A stretch of 64,000 nucleotides of DNA from Fen-183 sp036504335 (GTDB taxonomy: Bacteria > Acidobacteriota > Thermoanaerobaculia > UBA5066): positions 5,504 to 69,503 of the forward strand of contig DASXVJ010000031.1 of assembly GCA_036504335.1 (NCBI GenBank), read 5' to 3'. The notes under the pieces are model-generated. The model saw only the letters and a program-made list of their open reading frames with translations, had not been told where the DNA came from and did no database searches. Numbering within the stretch: the first letter of the stretch is position 1; every line of letters starts with the position of its first letter. A program made the position numbers and the translations under genes. Below are positions 51,171 through 59,362 of the stretch, piece by piece.

Positions 51171-52847
51171 TCACTTCGCCGCCGCCAGCGCCTTCAGGCG
51201 CGCCGCCTCGAACTCGTCGCCCTTGTTCCAGCGCGGCATCTCCGGCGCGGCGGCGGCGCGGGCGCCGAGCCAGAACGCGAGCCGCATGTCCTCGACGGCG
51301 CCCGAGAAGTCCCAGCTCTCCTTGAACTCGTCCGACGGCTGGTGGTAGTCGTTCTTCTCGTACGCCTCGACAATCGCCTTGCCGAGGCCCGGCTTGCCGA
51401 TCACGTCGGTGCCCTTCTTGACGTACGCGGCGGGCACGCCCGCCTTCGCGAAATTGAACTGGTCCGACCGGTAGAAGCTCCCCTTCTCCGGGAACTCGTC
51501 GCCGTGCACCGTGCGCCCCTGCATCCTCGCGAGCGCCGTGAAGTCCGCGTCCAGCGAGGACTTCCCGAGGCCGATCATTCCGACGTCCGACGTCCGGCCG
51601 AAAAAGCCGATCCCGTCGACGTTGACGTTCGCGGCGATCCGCCCGGCCGGGACCGGCGGGTGCATCGCGAGCCACTCGGAGCCGAGGAGCCCCTGCTCCT
51701 CTCCCGCGACGAGCGCGAAGTAGACGCTGCGCGCCGGTCTCTCCTTCAGGTCCGCAAACGCCCCCGCGATCGCGAGCACGCCCGCGACGCCCGACGCGTT
51801 GTCGAGGGCCCCGTTGTAGATCGCGTCGCCGCCCGGGGCGGCGGCGGGCTTCGTGCCGAGGTGGTCGTGGTGCGCCGTGTAGATCACGGCCTCTTCCGCG
51901 CGTTTCGGATCCGAGCCTCGAAGGACGCCGATCACGTTGCCGGACTCCTTCTTCGTCACGGCGTTCGTGAAGGCGAGCGACAGCGTGACGCCCAGCGGCA
52001 CGGGCCTGAACGCGCGCGTCTCCGCGGCCGCCCGGAGAGCGTCGAGGTCCTTTCCGCCGAGGGCGGCGAGCCTCTTCGACAGCTCGTCGGTCGCCCACAT
52101 CTTCATCGCCACGCGGGGGCTTCCGTCGTCGGGAAGCTCGAAGAGCTCGCCCTTCCACGACGTCTGGATGACCTGCCAGCCGTAGCCGGCGGACGGCGTC
52201 GTGTGGATGATGATCGCGCCCGCCGCGCCGGCCCGGGCCGCCATGAGGTACTTGTAGTCCCAGCGCCCGTACCAGAGGCGCGTCTTCCCCGCGAAGAGGT
52301 TCGGTTCCGCCGGCGTCCCTTCCGGGTCGTTGTTCATCATCAGGAGAACCTTGCCCTTGAGGTCGGCGCCCTTGTAGTCGTCCCACGTGTATTCGGGCGC
52401 GACGATCCCGTACCCGACGAAGACGATCTCGGCGTTCTCGATCCTCGACGCGGCCTTCTGGTCGCCCGCCACGGCGACGAAGTTCTCGCCGAGGACGCCC
52501 GCGGCCGTCCCCTTCGGCGACGCGAACGCCGCCGGGCCGGCATACGCCGGCCGGATGCCGACGAGCGGAACCTTCTGGATCCAGCCGCCGCCGGGCGCTC
52601 CGGGCGCGAGGCCGACGGCCTCCAACCGCGCCTGGATGTACGCCTCGGCAAGCGCGTCCCCGCGCGACGCGGGCCCGCGTCCCTCGAGGAGGTCGGACGA
52701 GAGGAAGCGGATGTCGGCCTTGAGGCCTCCCGCGGTGATCCTGCCGGCCGCGTCCTTCTGCGCCGGCGTCACGAGGTCGGCGGCGAAGAGCGCGTGTGCG
52801 GCAATTCCGGCGGCGGCGGCGAAAACGCGGAGGACGGCGAGACGCAT
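51171..52847 (-). CDS. Secreted M28-family zinc aminopeptidase with PA domain
   Basis: A 558-residue protein with signal peptide (LAVLRVFAAAAGIAAHALFA). A protease-associated domain insert follows (GKVLLMMNNDPEGTP, AAGAIIIHTTPSAGYGWQV). The M28 catalytic part has metal ligands in TAHHDHLG, NGALDNASG, VAGEEQG (catalytic and ligand Glu), NVNVDGIG and YHQPSDE. It should cleave N-terminal amino acids from peptides in the periplasm or outside. It starts one base after the dienelactone hydrolase stop, so the two are in one operon. Confidence 0.92.
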   Translation of the reverse strand: MRLAVLRVFAAAAGIAAHALFAADLVTPAQKDAAGRITAGGLKADIRFLSSDLLEGRGPASRGDALAEAYIQARLEAVGLAPGAPGGGWIQKVPLVGIRPAYAGPAAFASPKGTAAGVLGENFVAVAGDQKAASRIENAEIVFVGYGIVAPEYTWDDYKGADLKGKVLLMMNNDPEGTPAEPNLFAGKTRLWYGRWDYKYLMAARAGAAGAIIIHTTPSAGYGWQVIQTSWKGELFELPDDGSPRVAMKMWATDELSKRLAALGGKDLDALRAAAETRAFRPVPLGVTLSLAFTNAVTKKESGNVIGVLRGSDPKRAEEAVIYTAHHDHLGTKPAAAPGGDAIYNGALDNASGVAGVLAIAGAFADLKERPARSVYFALVAGEEQGLLGSEWLAMHPPVPAGRIAANVNVDGIGFFGRTSDVGMIGLGKSSLDADFTALARMQGRTVHGDEFPEKGSFYRSDQFNFAKAGVPAAYVKKGTDVIGKPGLGKAIVEAYEKNDYHQPSDEFKESWDFSGAVEDMRLAFWLGARAAAAPEMPRWNKGDEFEAARLKALAAAK

Positions 52848-52848
52848 C

Positions 52849-53655
52849 TCAGCGGCCCGCGAAGATCTCGTCGAAGAAGACTTGCATCGCCTTCCACGCC
52901 CGGCGCGCGGCCGGCTCGTTGTAGCCGACCGCTCCCGTGAGGCCGCCGGCCTTCGCGAGCCGGTCCGCGTCGGCGTTCGTGAAGGCGTGGAGGGCGCCCG
53001 CATAGTCGACCGACTGGTAGTCGACCTTCGCGTCCTCGAGCGATTTCTCGAGCGCCGCCTTCGCCTCGGGCTTGACCATCGGGTCGGCGGCTCCGTTCAG
53101 GAGCAGGAACTTCGCCTTGACCTTGCCCGCGGCTTCCGCCGGGGCGTTCACGGGCCCGCCGTGGAAACTCACCACGCCCGCCAGCGGGGCGCCCGCGTAC
53201 GCGAGCGTCTGAGCGGCGCTGCCGCCGAAGCAGAATCCGATCGCGGCGACCCGCGCGGGGTCGACGAAACCGGTTTTCAGGAGCTGGTCGAGGCCCGCCC
53301 GCGCGCGCTCGGCCATCAGCGGCTTGCCGTAGAACGGCCCGGCCAGCTCCCCGGCCTTCTTCGCGTCCTCGGTCGTGACCCCCGCACCGTACATGTCGGC
53401 GGCGAACGCGACGTAGCCCATCGCGGCGAGCTGCTCGGCCCGGCCCTTCGGATACGCCGTCAGCCCCCACCACTCGGGCAGCACGAGGACGCCCGGGAGC
53501 TTGCCCTTCGCGGCCTTCGCGTCGTCGTACGCGAGGAATCCCTCGAGCTTCACACCCGCGTGCTCGTACGCGACGGACTTCGTGACGACCTTGGCCGAGG
53601 CGGTCCCGGCGAGGAGGAGGACGGAGAGGGCGGAGAGGGCGAGGCCTTTTCTCAT
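52849..53655 (-). CDS. Exported dienelactone hydrolase-family protein
   Basis: A 268-residue protein with a signal peptide (MRKGLALSALSVLLLAGTASA). It has an alpha/beta hydrolase fold with LPEWWGLTAYPKGRAEQLA, the nucleophile Cys in IGFCFGGS, Asp in NGAADPMV and His in GALHAF. This is the Cys-Asp-His triad typical of dienelactone hydrolases. Exported members act on unknown esters or lactones. It is co-transcribed with the M28 peptidase. Confidence 0.9.
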   Translation of the reverse strand: MRKGLALSALSVLLLAGTASAKVVTKSVAYEHAGVKLEGFLAYDDAKAAKGKLPGVLVLPEWWGLTAYPKGRAEQLAAMGYVAFAADMYGAGVTTEDAKKAGELAGPFYGKPLMAERARAGLDQLLKTGFVDPARVAAIGFCFGGSAAQTLAYAGAPLAGVVSFHGGPVNAPAEAAGKVKAKFLLLNGAADPMVKPEAKAALEKSLEDAKVDYQSVDYAGALHAFTNADADRLAKAGGLTGAVGYNEPAARRAWKAMQVFFDEIFAGR

Positions 53656-53700
53656 GGAAAGTAAGCTAACAAGGCCGCACGCTTCGCGCAACGAGGAGGT

Positions 53701-53958
53701 GACCCCGACGCCTTCGCCGCCTGCCGGCGCGACCCGGAAGACCCCCGGATCGCGATGCCCCGCTACGTCGCGTGGCTGAAGACGCTGCCCGGGAAGACCG
53801 TCTTCGTGGGCTACCCCGCCGCCTACGACTTCCTCTTCGTGTACTGGTACCTCATGAGGTTCGCCGGCGAGAGCCCGTTCACGCACCAGGCGCTCGACGA
53901 CGCCCTCGAGCAGGGGGCGCTGTTCTGCAACATGCTCCGCGAGAACGCCGGCTCCTAA
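53701..53958 (+). pseudogene. Remnant of a DnaQ/RNase T-like exonuclease
   Basis: The frame is open from 53665 but has no plausible start before ATG 53755. The part before that ATG already looks like protein sequence (DAFAACRRDPEDPRIA). The exonuclease II motif appears as VFVGYPAAYDFLF and the exonuclease III motif as THQALDDALEQGALFCNMLR. The N-terminal DxE motif is missing and only about 16 residues separate the two motifs, where about 40-60 are expected, so both a 5' deletion and an internal deletion are likely. It ends four bases inside the hemerythrin gene. Confidence 0.6.
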
Positions 53959-54602
53959 CCCTCGCGCTCCCGGAAATCGTCCCACTCCTGCTCGGTCCAC
54001 CACTCGCGCTCGAGGCCCTCGCACGTGAGGCCGTACGAGGGGCAGATGACGCACCCCTCCCCCCGGATGGCGCCGGGGTCCTCGCTCGGCGGGTGGAGCG
54101 ACGCGAGGCGGTCCGCGTCCTCGCGCGCGGCGCGTTCGGCCGCGTCGGGAGGGCGCCCCTCGAGGACCGGCGCACCCGCACGCAGCAGCCGGGCCTCGGC
54201 CTCGGGCAGGAGCACCGAGTTCTCGGCGTCGATGTGCGCCAGCAGGTCGCGCCGGTAGCGCGTCGAGAGGTCCAGGAGGCGTCCGCCCTGCCCGTGGGGC
54301 GCCGCGAGAACGGGCGCCATCTCCTCGAGGGTCCGGGCCATCGCCGAGTGCTGGTCGACGAGCGAGCGCACCGGGCCCGAGTCCGGGCGGATGGGCAGCT
54401 CGGCGAGGAGCGCCGGGAACAGGGTGTCCTCCTCGCGCGCGTGGTGGTAACGGCCCGCCCAGAGCCGGAAGAACGCGAGGAACGCCTCGGCGTCGGCGGG
54501 GTCGCCCCGGCCCGCCAGTCGGGCCTCGACGTACGTGCGCAGCGAGCCGAGCGTTCGCTCGATGACGACGTGCTCGGCGCGCAGGTCTTCGATCAGTCCC
54601 AA
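53955..54602 (-). CDS. Hemerythrin-like (HHE) domain protein
   Basis: A 215-residue protein. The four-helix HHE domain spans about residues 1-145, with iron-ligand candidates HVVIERTLGSL, YHHAREEDTLFPAL, DQHSAMARTLEE and HIDAENSVLLPEAEARL. It likely binds a di-iron centre for oxygen or NO sensing or storage. The C-terminal tail has three Cys (GCVICPSYGLTCEGLEREWW), perhaps a metal or disulfide site. The acyl-CoA-binding protein gene lies ten bases upstream on the same strand. Confidence 0.85.
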   Translation of the reverse strand: MGLIEDLRAEHVVIERTLGSLRTYVEARLAGRGDPADAEAFLAFFRLWAGRYHHAREEDTLFPALLAELPIRPDSGPVRSLVDQHSAMARTLEEMAPVLAAPHGQGGRLLDLSTRYRRDLLAHIDAENSVLLPEAEARLLRAGAPVLEGRPPDAAERAAREDADRLASLHPPSEDPGAIRGEGCVICPSYGLTCEGLEREWWTEQEWDDFREREG

Positions 54603-54612
54603 CGGCGCGCCG

Positions 54613-54894
54613 TCAGCCGAGCTCTTCGGCGAGCGCGTCCACGAGAGCGACGTATTTCTTCATCGCGTCGTCCTTCGACGCGCCCTTCCGCTTCGCCCAC
54701 GCGTCGTACTTCGCGCGGCCCTTCAGGTCGAGGAGGCCGGGCCGCGATCCCGAAACGTCGCCCTCGGTGGCCTGCTTGTAAAGGCCGTAGAGGTCGAGGA
54801 GCTGGTCGTTGGACGGGCGGGACGAGAGCTTCTCGACCCGGGCTTTCGCGTCCTTGAACTGGTCGGCGACGGATTTCGCCTTCTTGGCCGGCAT
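54613..54894 (-). CDS. Acyl-CoA-binding protein (ACBP)
   Basis: A 93-residue protein starting at ATG 54894. It fits the ACBP fold closely: QFKDAKARVEKLSSRPSNDQ, LLDLYGLYKQATEGDV with the ligand Tyr and Lys, then GLLDLKGRAKYDAWAKRKG and MKKYVALVDALAEELG. It binds long-chain acyl-CoA esters in the cytoplasm. Such proteins are universal in eukaryotes but patchy in bacteria. It is co-directional with the hemerythrin gene. Confidence 0.9.
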   Translation of the reverse strand: MPAKKAKSVADQFKDAKARVEKLSSRPSNDQLLDLYGLYKQATEGDVSGSRPGLLDLKGRAKYDAWAKRKGASKDDAMKKYVALVDALAEELG

Positions 54895-54940
54895 GCGTTG
54901 TCCTCCGTGCGCGCGATTCTGCGGCGAAGCCCGCCGGACC

Positions 54941-55002
54941 TGCAAACATCGCCGACCCGCCGCATTTGCATCATGGCCGGCGGCGGCGGCCGGACCTAGC
55001 TT
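54941..55002 (+). promoter_or_regulatory. cstA upstream region: TGCAAA/TTTGCATCATG site and CCTAGCTT
   Basis: TGCAAA (54941-54946) and TTTGCA (54965-54970) form an inverted repeat with an 18-base spacer. TTTGCATCATG at 54965-54975 is identical to the site upstream of nifJ. CCTAGCTT at 54995-55002 starts 30 bases after the TTTGCATC start. Nearly the same geometry (29 bases) is found upstream of the gene at 58040. Confidence 0.45.
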
Positions 55003-55055
55003 TCGGCCAAAGTGGGGGGAAATCTCGCTCAAAGAGGCCGAAAGGAGCCCGTTTG

Positions 55056-56969
55056 ATGAACACATTGTGGATGGTCCTGATCGCCGTCCTCGTCATCTAC
55101 GCGGCCTACAGCTATGCGAGGCGCGTGGACCGAAGCGTCATCCAGGCGGACGCCAAGAGGGCGACTCCCGCGAAGATGTACATGGACGGCGTGGACTTCA
55201 TGCCCACGTCCCGGAACGTCCTGTACGGCTACCACTTCAAGTCGATCGCGGCGGCAGGTCCGATCGTCGGCCCCATCACCGCGGCGAACATCTGGGGCTG
55301 GGGGCCGTCCCTTCTCTGGCTCGTCATCGGGGTGAGCCTCATCGGCTGGGCGAGCGACTACTCGGCGATCATGGTCGCCGTCCGGAACGACGGCAACAGC
55401 CTGAGCGCGATCTCGCACAAGCTCATCGCGCCGCGCACGCGCCGGATCCTGTTCGTCTTCATCTTCTTCTACCTCATGCTCCTCGCCGGCGCGTTCGTCG
55501 GCATCCTCGCGGCCATCCTCTCGGCGAGGCCGGACGTCCCGTTCGGAATCATCATGCTGGCGCTCATGGGCCTTCTCGCGGGCCAGATGATGTACCGCTG
55601 GAAGATGGACCTCGTCCTCGTGACGCTGATCGTCGTCGTCGCGACGATCGTCGCGATGGCGCTCGGCCCGTGGGGCCAGCACAAGGACGACAAGGGCAAG
55701 CTCGTGCAGGGGCCGGTCGGAAGCGCGATCGTGTCGATCAACGCCTCCGTCGACGACCTCACGGGAAAGCAGCCCCTCATGCAGCTCGTGGATCCGACGA
55801 ACGCCGACCCGCGCATCCCGGCGCCCGGTCCCGACGGCAAGCGGCCCACGACCGCCGCGTACGACGCCGCCACGTCCCAGGTGAAGACGCTTCCGAACTA
55901 CCTCCTCTGGATGGCGTTCCTCTTCGTCTTCTCGTACTGCGGCGCGAACATGCCCATCTGGCGTTTCGCGCAACCCGTCAACTACATCGGCTTCTGGATC
56001 ATGCTCATCACGATCGTCCTCTCGGCCGTCGGCATGGTCGTCGCGCCGCTCAGCGGCGTGAAGGACGCCGCCGGTAACGTCATCGGCGCGTTCGCGCTCA
56101 CGGCCGTCAAGGACCTCGGCTTCGCGCTTCCGCTCGCCGGCAAGGCCTGGCAGCCGCTGTGGCCCATGCTGTTCGTGACGATCGCCTGCGGGGCGATCTC
56201 GGGATGGCACGCGCTCGTCGGCTCCGTCGGCACCGCCCGGCAGCTCGAGTACGAGACCGACTGCCTGCCTGTGGGCGCGGGCTCGATGCTCGGCGAGTAC
56301 TCCCTCGCCACCCTGTCTCTCACCGCGGTCTCCATCGCCGGCGTCGGCGGCGGCGGCGGCCGGTTCGCGGCGGGCGTCGGCAAGCTCATCTTCGCCGGGA
56401 CCTTCGGGATCATCCCCGAGGTGCTCGGCACCGCGCTCGGCTTCGGCGCCTTCGTCATGATCGTCCTCACCGTGACGCAGCTCGTCTTCCGCGTCATGCG
56501 CGTGACGCTGGCCGAGTGGATGGGCGACACCGTTCCGCTGTTCCGCAACATGCACGTGTCGAGCATCATCTCGATGGCGCTCACCGCGGCGCTCGTCCTG
56601 ACGGGCACGTGGGTCTACCTCTGGCAGATGTTCGGCGCCTCGAACCAGCTCATGGCGGCGCTCTCGCTCCTCGTCGTCACGGTCTGGCTGAAATCCGAGA
56701 AGCGCAATCCGAGCTACGCGCTCTACCCGATGCTGTTCATGTACTTCACGACGCTCTTCGCGACGTGCGTGACGGCCCGGAACCTGTACGTCACGATCGC
56801 TTCGAACCCCGCGATGAGCGGGCTGCCCGTCGCGGGCGCCTGGGCGATGATCATCGTGGCCGCGCTGCTCCTGGTCGCGTCACTCGTCATCGGGTGGGAC
56901 GGTCTCAAGGCCTACCGCAAGTACTCCGCCCAGCCGCCCGTCGGCAAACCGGCGGTGGCGAGGGCTTAG
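55056..56969 (+). CDS. cstA: Carbon starvation protein CstA (peptide/pyruvate transporter)
   Basis: A 637-residue membrane protein with about 16 helices. It matches CstA through DGVDFMPTSRNVLYGYHFKSIAAAGPIVGP, written here as the blocks DGVDFMPTSRNVLYGYHF and IAAAGPIVGPITAA. SGWHALVGSVGTARQLEYET and the C-terminal MAALSLLVVTVWL also fit. CstA-family proteins take up peptides or pyruvate during carbon limitation. The start ATG 55056 follows AAAGGAGCCC. The expected YbdD partner is not seen. The stop overlaps the convergent gene by four bases. Confidence 0.93.
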   Translation: MNTLWMVLIAVLVIYAAYSYARRVDRSVIQADAKRATPAKMYMDGVDFMPTSRNVLYGYHFKSIAAAGPIVGPITAANIWGWGPSLLWLVIGVSLIGWASDYSAIMVAVRNDGNSLSAISHKLIAPRTRRILFVFIFFYLMLLAGAFVGILAAILSARPDVPFGIIMLALMGLLAGQMMYRWKMDLVLVTLIVVVATIVAMALGPWGQHKDDKGKLVQGPVGSAIVSINASVDDLTGKQPLMQLVDPTNADPRIPAPGPDGKRPTTAAYDAATSQVKTLPNYLLWMAFLFVFSYCGANMPIWRFAQPVNYIGFWIMLITIVLSAVGMVVAPLSGVKDAAGNVIGAFALTAVKDLGFALPLAGKAWQPLWPMLFVTIACGAISGWHALVGSVGTARQLEYETDCLPVGAGSMLGEYSLATLSLTAVSIAGVGGGGGRFAAGVGKLIFAGTFGIIPEVLGTALGFGAFVMIVLTVTQLVFRVMRVTLAEWMGDTVPLFRNMHVSSIISMALTAALVLTGTWVYLWQMFGASNQLMAALSLLVVTVWLKSEKRNPSYALYPMLFMYFTTLFATCVTARNLYVTIASNPAMSGLPVAGAWAMIIVAALLLVASLVIGWDGLKAYRKYSAQPPVGKPAVARA

Positions 56970-57604
56970 CGGCGCGAGGCAATCTCTCCGAGAGCACGGA
57001 CCGTCAGGAAGAACCCCGCGGCGTCGAGAGACGCCGCGGGGAGGTCCACGTGGAATTCCAGATGGGGCTCGTTGCGGCGCACCGCGAGGCGGCGCACGGT
57101 CGCGCCGGCGGTCCGGGCTTCCCGCCAGAGCTCGTCCGCCCGCGCGAGGGCCTCGTCGAACTTCGTGAAGACGGCGAGGCCTCCCGGCTGAGACGGCTCG
57201 CGCACGGACCAGCGCTCTTCCTTCATGCCGCGCAGCGCGTCGCGCCCCGACCAGCTCGCGCGGTCGAGCATCTCGACGTCCGCAAGCGGCGGCTTCTGGA
57301 GCCGGGCCCGGAGAATGAGCGTGTCACGGCGGCCGCGCGCGCGGGAGACCGCCCACAGCCACGGCAGGTCGCGGGGGGCGAGGAAGACGACGAGGGAGGC
57401 CGACTCGAACGGCGCCTTCGCCTGTGCGAGGCCGAGGTCCACGGCCGTCGTCCCGATCCAGCGCACGGTGGCCTTGTCGCCCACCGCCTTGAGGCCGCCC
57501 TGCAGCCACGCGAGCGCCCGGTTGCCGCGCTTCACGTTCGCGCCGCTCCCCAGCGCGAACCAGCCGAGGACGAAGGCCACGAGGGCCAGAAGAGCCTGCG
57601 ACAT
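56966..57604 (-). CDS. Hypothetical membrane-anchored protein
   Basis: A 212-residue protein with an N-terminal signal anchor (MSQALLALVAFVLGWFALGSG) followed by a soluble domain of mixed strands and helices (ASLVVFLAPRDLPWLWAVSR, HLEFHVDLPAASLDAAGF). The family is not recognised. It is convergent with cstA and divergent from the small-protein/ArsA cluster, so it may belong to either region. Confidence 0.6.
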   Translation of the reverse strand: MSQALLALVAFVLGWFALGSGANVKRGNRALAWLQGGLKAVGDKATVRWIGTTAVDLGLAQAKAPFESASLVVFLAPRDLPWLWAVSRARGRRDTLILRARLQKPPLADVEMLDRASWSGRDALRGMKEERWSVREPSQPGGLAVFTKFDEALARADELWREARTAGATVRRLAVRRNEPHLEFHVDLPAASLDAAGFFLTVRALGEIASRR

Positions 57605-57673
57605 CTCGATCGTACGACTTCCAAAAGACGATAGCAGACGCGGCTGCGTGCTAGCGTCACTCCGGGAGGAGAC

Positions 57674-57949
57674 GTGGAGGCCACGGGCTGGAAGAAGGCG
57701 ACGCGGGAGTTCCTGTACGGAATGTTCCTGCACGAGCACGTCGAGCAGGCGCGGGACGCCCGCGCCTCCCTCGAGAGTCTCTTCCTCGTCGTCGTGTTCG
57801 GCGACATGGTCGGACTGCCCGTCCTGCCGCCCTACTACGCGCTGCGGCTCCTGCCGTACACGCTCGGCGTCCTGCCGGGCTGGAAGCGCCGGATCCTTCG
57901 CGAACGCGGCCTCGGGGACGACCACGAGCACCACCTCCACGGGGTTTGA
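57674..57949 (+). CDS. Small protein paralogue A of the ArsA-like cluster
   Basis: A 91-residue protein starting at GTG 57674 directly after GGGAGGAGAC. It has WKKATREFLYGM near the start, the hydrophobic SLFLVVVFGDMVGLPVLPPY and YALRLLPYTLGVLPGWKRRI, then a His-rich tail. It clearly resembles the next gene: both share GD[ML]xGxPxLPPYY, LRLLP and WKRRxLRE. A single hydrophobic stretch followed by a basic patch suggests membrane association. No known family recognised. It probably works with the ATPases downstream. Confidence 0.72.
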   Translation: MEATGWKKATREFLYGMFLHEHVEQARDARASLESLFLVVVFGDMVGLPVLPPYYALRLLPYTLGVLPGWKRRILRERGLGDDHEHHLHGV

Positions 57950-57967
57950 ATCGCCTTTCCGTGCCGA

Positions 57968-58013
57968 TTTGATGCATCTGCATCGGGCCTTCGCTTCCCG
58001 TAATGCCTAGGTT
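57968..58013 (+). promoter_or_regulatory. Region upstream of the ArsA cluster: GATGCA/TGCATC palindrome and CCTAGGTT
   Basis: GATGCA-TC-TGCATC (57971-57984) is a perfect palindrome preceded by TTT. CCTAGGTT lies at 58006-58013. The TCTGCATC half begins 29 bases before CCTAGGTT, close to the 30 bases between TTTGCATC and CCTAGCTT upstream of cstA. Confidence 0.4.
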
Positions 58014-58039
58014 GTAGGAGGCGGAATTAGGAGGGCCGG

Positions 58040-58324
58040 ATGGTCGAGAAGCGCTCTGAACGGGCCGGCGGCGTCAAGGGCCTCTGGCAGGGCTTCAAGG
58101 AAACGATCTACGGGATGTCGGCTCACGACATGAGCCGCGCGGCGCTCCGGACCCGGGCGTCCATGGAGCACCTCTTCATCCTCATCACGATGGGCGACCT
58201 CCTGGGGATTCCGATCCTCCCGCCGTACTACAGCCTCCGGCTCCTTCCGCACGTGGTCCCGCAGATCGCGACGTGGAAGCGCCGGATGCTGCGCGAGAAG
58301 GACGTCTCGGACGCGATGTTCTGA
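58040..58324 (+). CDS. Small protein paralogue B of the ArsA-like cluster
   Basis: A 94-residue protein; TAGGAGGGCCGG precedes ATG 58040. It contains GLWQGFKETIYGMSAHDMSR, EHLFILITMGDLLGIPILPP, then YYSLRLLPHVV and WKRRMLREKDVSD. It is a paralogue of the preceding gene with the same order of motifs. The hydrophobic core followed by PPYY and a basic patch could be a short membrane-inserted hairpin or a tail recognised by the ATPases. It lies 40 bases upstream of the first ATPase. Function unknown. Confidence 0.75.
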   Translation: MVEKRSERAGGVKGLWQGFKETIYGMSAHDMSRAALRTRASMEHLFILITMGDLLGIPILPPYYSLRLLPHVVPQIATWKRRMLREKDVSDAMF

Positions 58325-58364
58325 GCCTGGTCTCGTCCTTCGAGCGATCTGAACGGGAGGCACC

Positions 58365-59351
58365 ATGGGCATGAAGGAAGTCTTCGAGCAGAACCCCGGC
58401 CGCCGCTACATCATGTTCGGCGGCAAGGGCGGCCTCGGCAAGACCACGTTCTCGGCCGCGACGGCCTACTGGCTCGCGTCCCAGGGCAAGAAGGTCCTCG
58501 TCTTCTCCGTCGACCCGCAGGCCTCCCTGACGGACATCTTCCAGAAGGACATCTTCGGGAAGGGCCCCGTCAAGATCATGGAGAACCTCTGGGCGCAGGA
58601 GATCGACGCCGACAGCCACATCAAGGCGTACCAGGACGAGATCCGCAAGAAGATCCGCGACATGTACGGCCTCGCGGAGGTGCCCGAGGAGATCGAGAGC
58701 TACATCCAGGCCGCGAGCGCCGAGCCGGCCATGGAGGAGAGCGCGATCTTCGACGCGGTCGTGGACGTCGTCGTCCAGAAGGACTACGACTACTACATCT
58801 ACGACCTCGTTCCGCTGGGCCACGCGCTCTACTACCTCTCGATGGCCAAGGTCTACGACGAGTGGATCAACAAGGTCACGAAGCTGCGCGAGGACATGCG
58901 CGAGTACGAGGAGATGGTCAGCCGCCTGAAGCGCGAGAAGGAGACCGAGCAGGACGAAATCCTCAAAGAGCTCATCTACATCAAGGGGCGCATCAACGCG
59001 TCGTCGAAGATCCTCACGGACAAGGACATGACGGCGTTCTTCTTCGTCGTGACGCCCGAGGACATGATCATCCGGGACACGGAGAAGGCCGCGAAGCTCT
59101 TCGCCCAGTTCGACGTCCCGATCGGCGGCTACGTCGTGAACCGCGTCATCCCGCACGAGCTGATCGACCAGAACATCCCCGACTACCTGCGCAACCGGAT
59201 CGGGATGCAGGACAAGTACATCGGGAACATCAAGACGACGTTCGGCAAGGACGTGCTCGCCTACGTCCCGGAGCTCGAGCGCGACGTGACGGGCCTTCCG
59301 ATGATCGAGAAGCTCGCGAAGATCATGTACGGCGACCAGAAGCTCGGCTGA
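58365..59351 (+). CDS. ArsA/Get3-family ATPase 1
   Basis: A 328-residue P-loop ATPase. The deviant Walker A is FGGKGGLGKTTFS (residues 18-30). Switch I is VFSVDPQASLTDIF with the catalytic Asp at about 50. The switch II region YDLVPLGHALYYL is altered from the usual DTAPTGHTLRLL. GGYVVNRVIPHELIDQN fits the conserved asparagine region near the adenine. No CxxC or metalloid-binding cysteines are visible, so arsenite transport is unlikely. A role in targeting or chaperoning membrane proteins is possible. GGGAGG precedes ATG 58365; the second ATPase follows after 11 bases. Confidence 0.85.
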   Translation: MGMKEVFEQNPGRRYIMFGGKGGLGKTTFSAATAYWLASQGKKVLVFSVDPQASLTDIFQKDIFGKGPVKIMENLWAQEIDADSHIKAYQDEIRKKIRDMYGLAEVPEEIESYIQAASAEPAMEESAIFDAVVDVVVQKDYDYYIYDLVPLGHALYYLSMAKVYDEWINKVTKLREDMREYEEMVSRLKREKETEQDEILKELIYIKGRINASSKILTDKDMTAFFFVVTPEDMIIRDTEKAAKLFAQFDVPIGGYVVNRVIPHELIDQNIPDYLRNRIGMQDKYIGNIKTTFGKDVLAYVPELERDVTGLPMIEKLAKIMYGDQKLG

Positions 59352-59362
59352 GAGGAAGCGCC

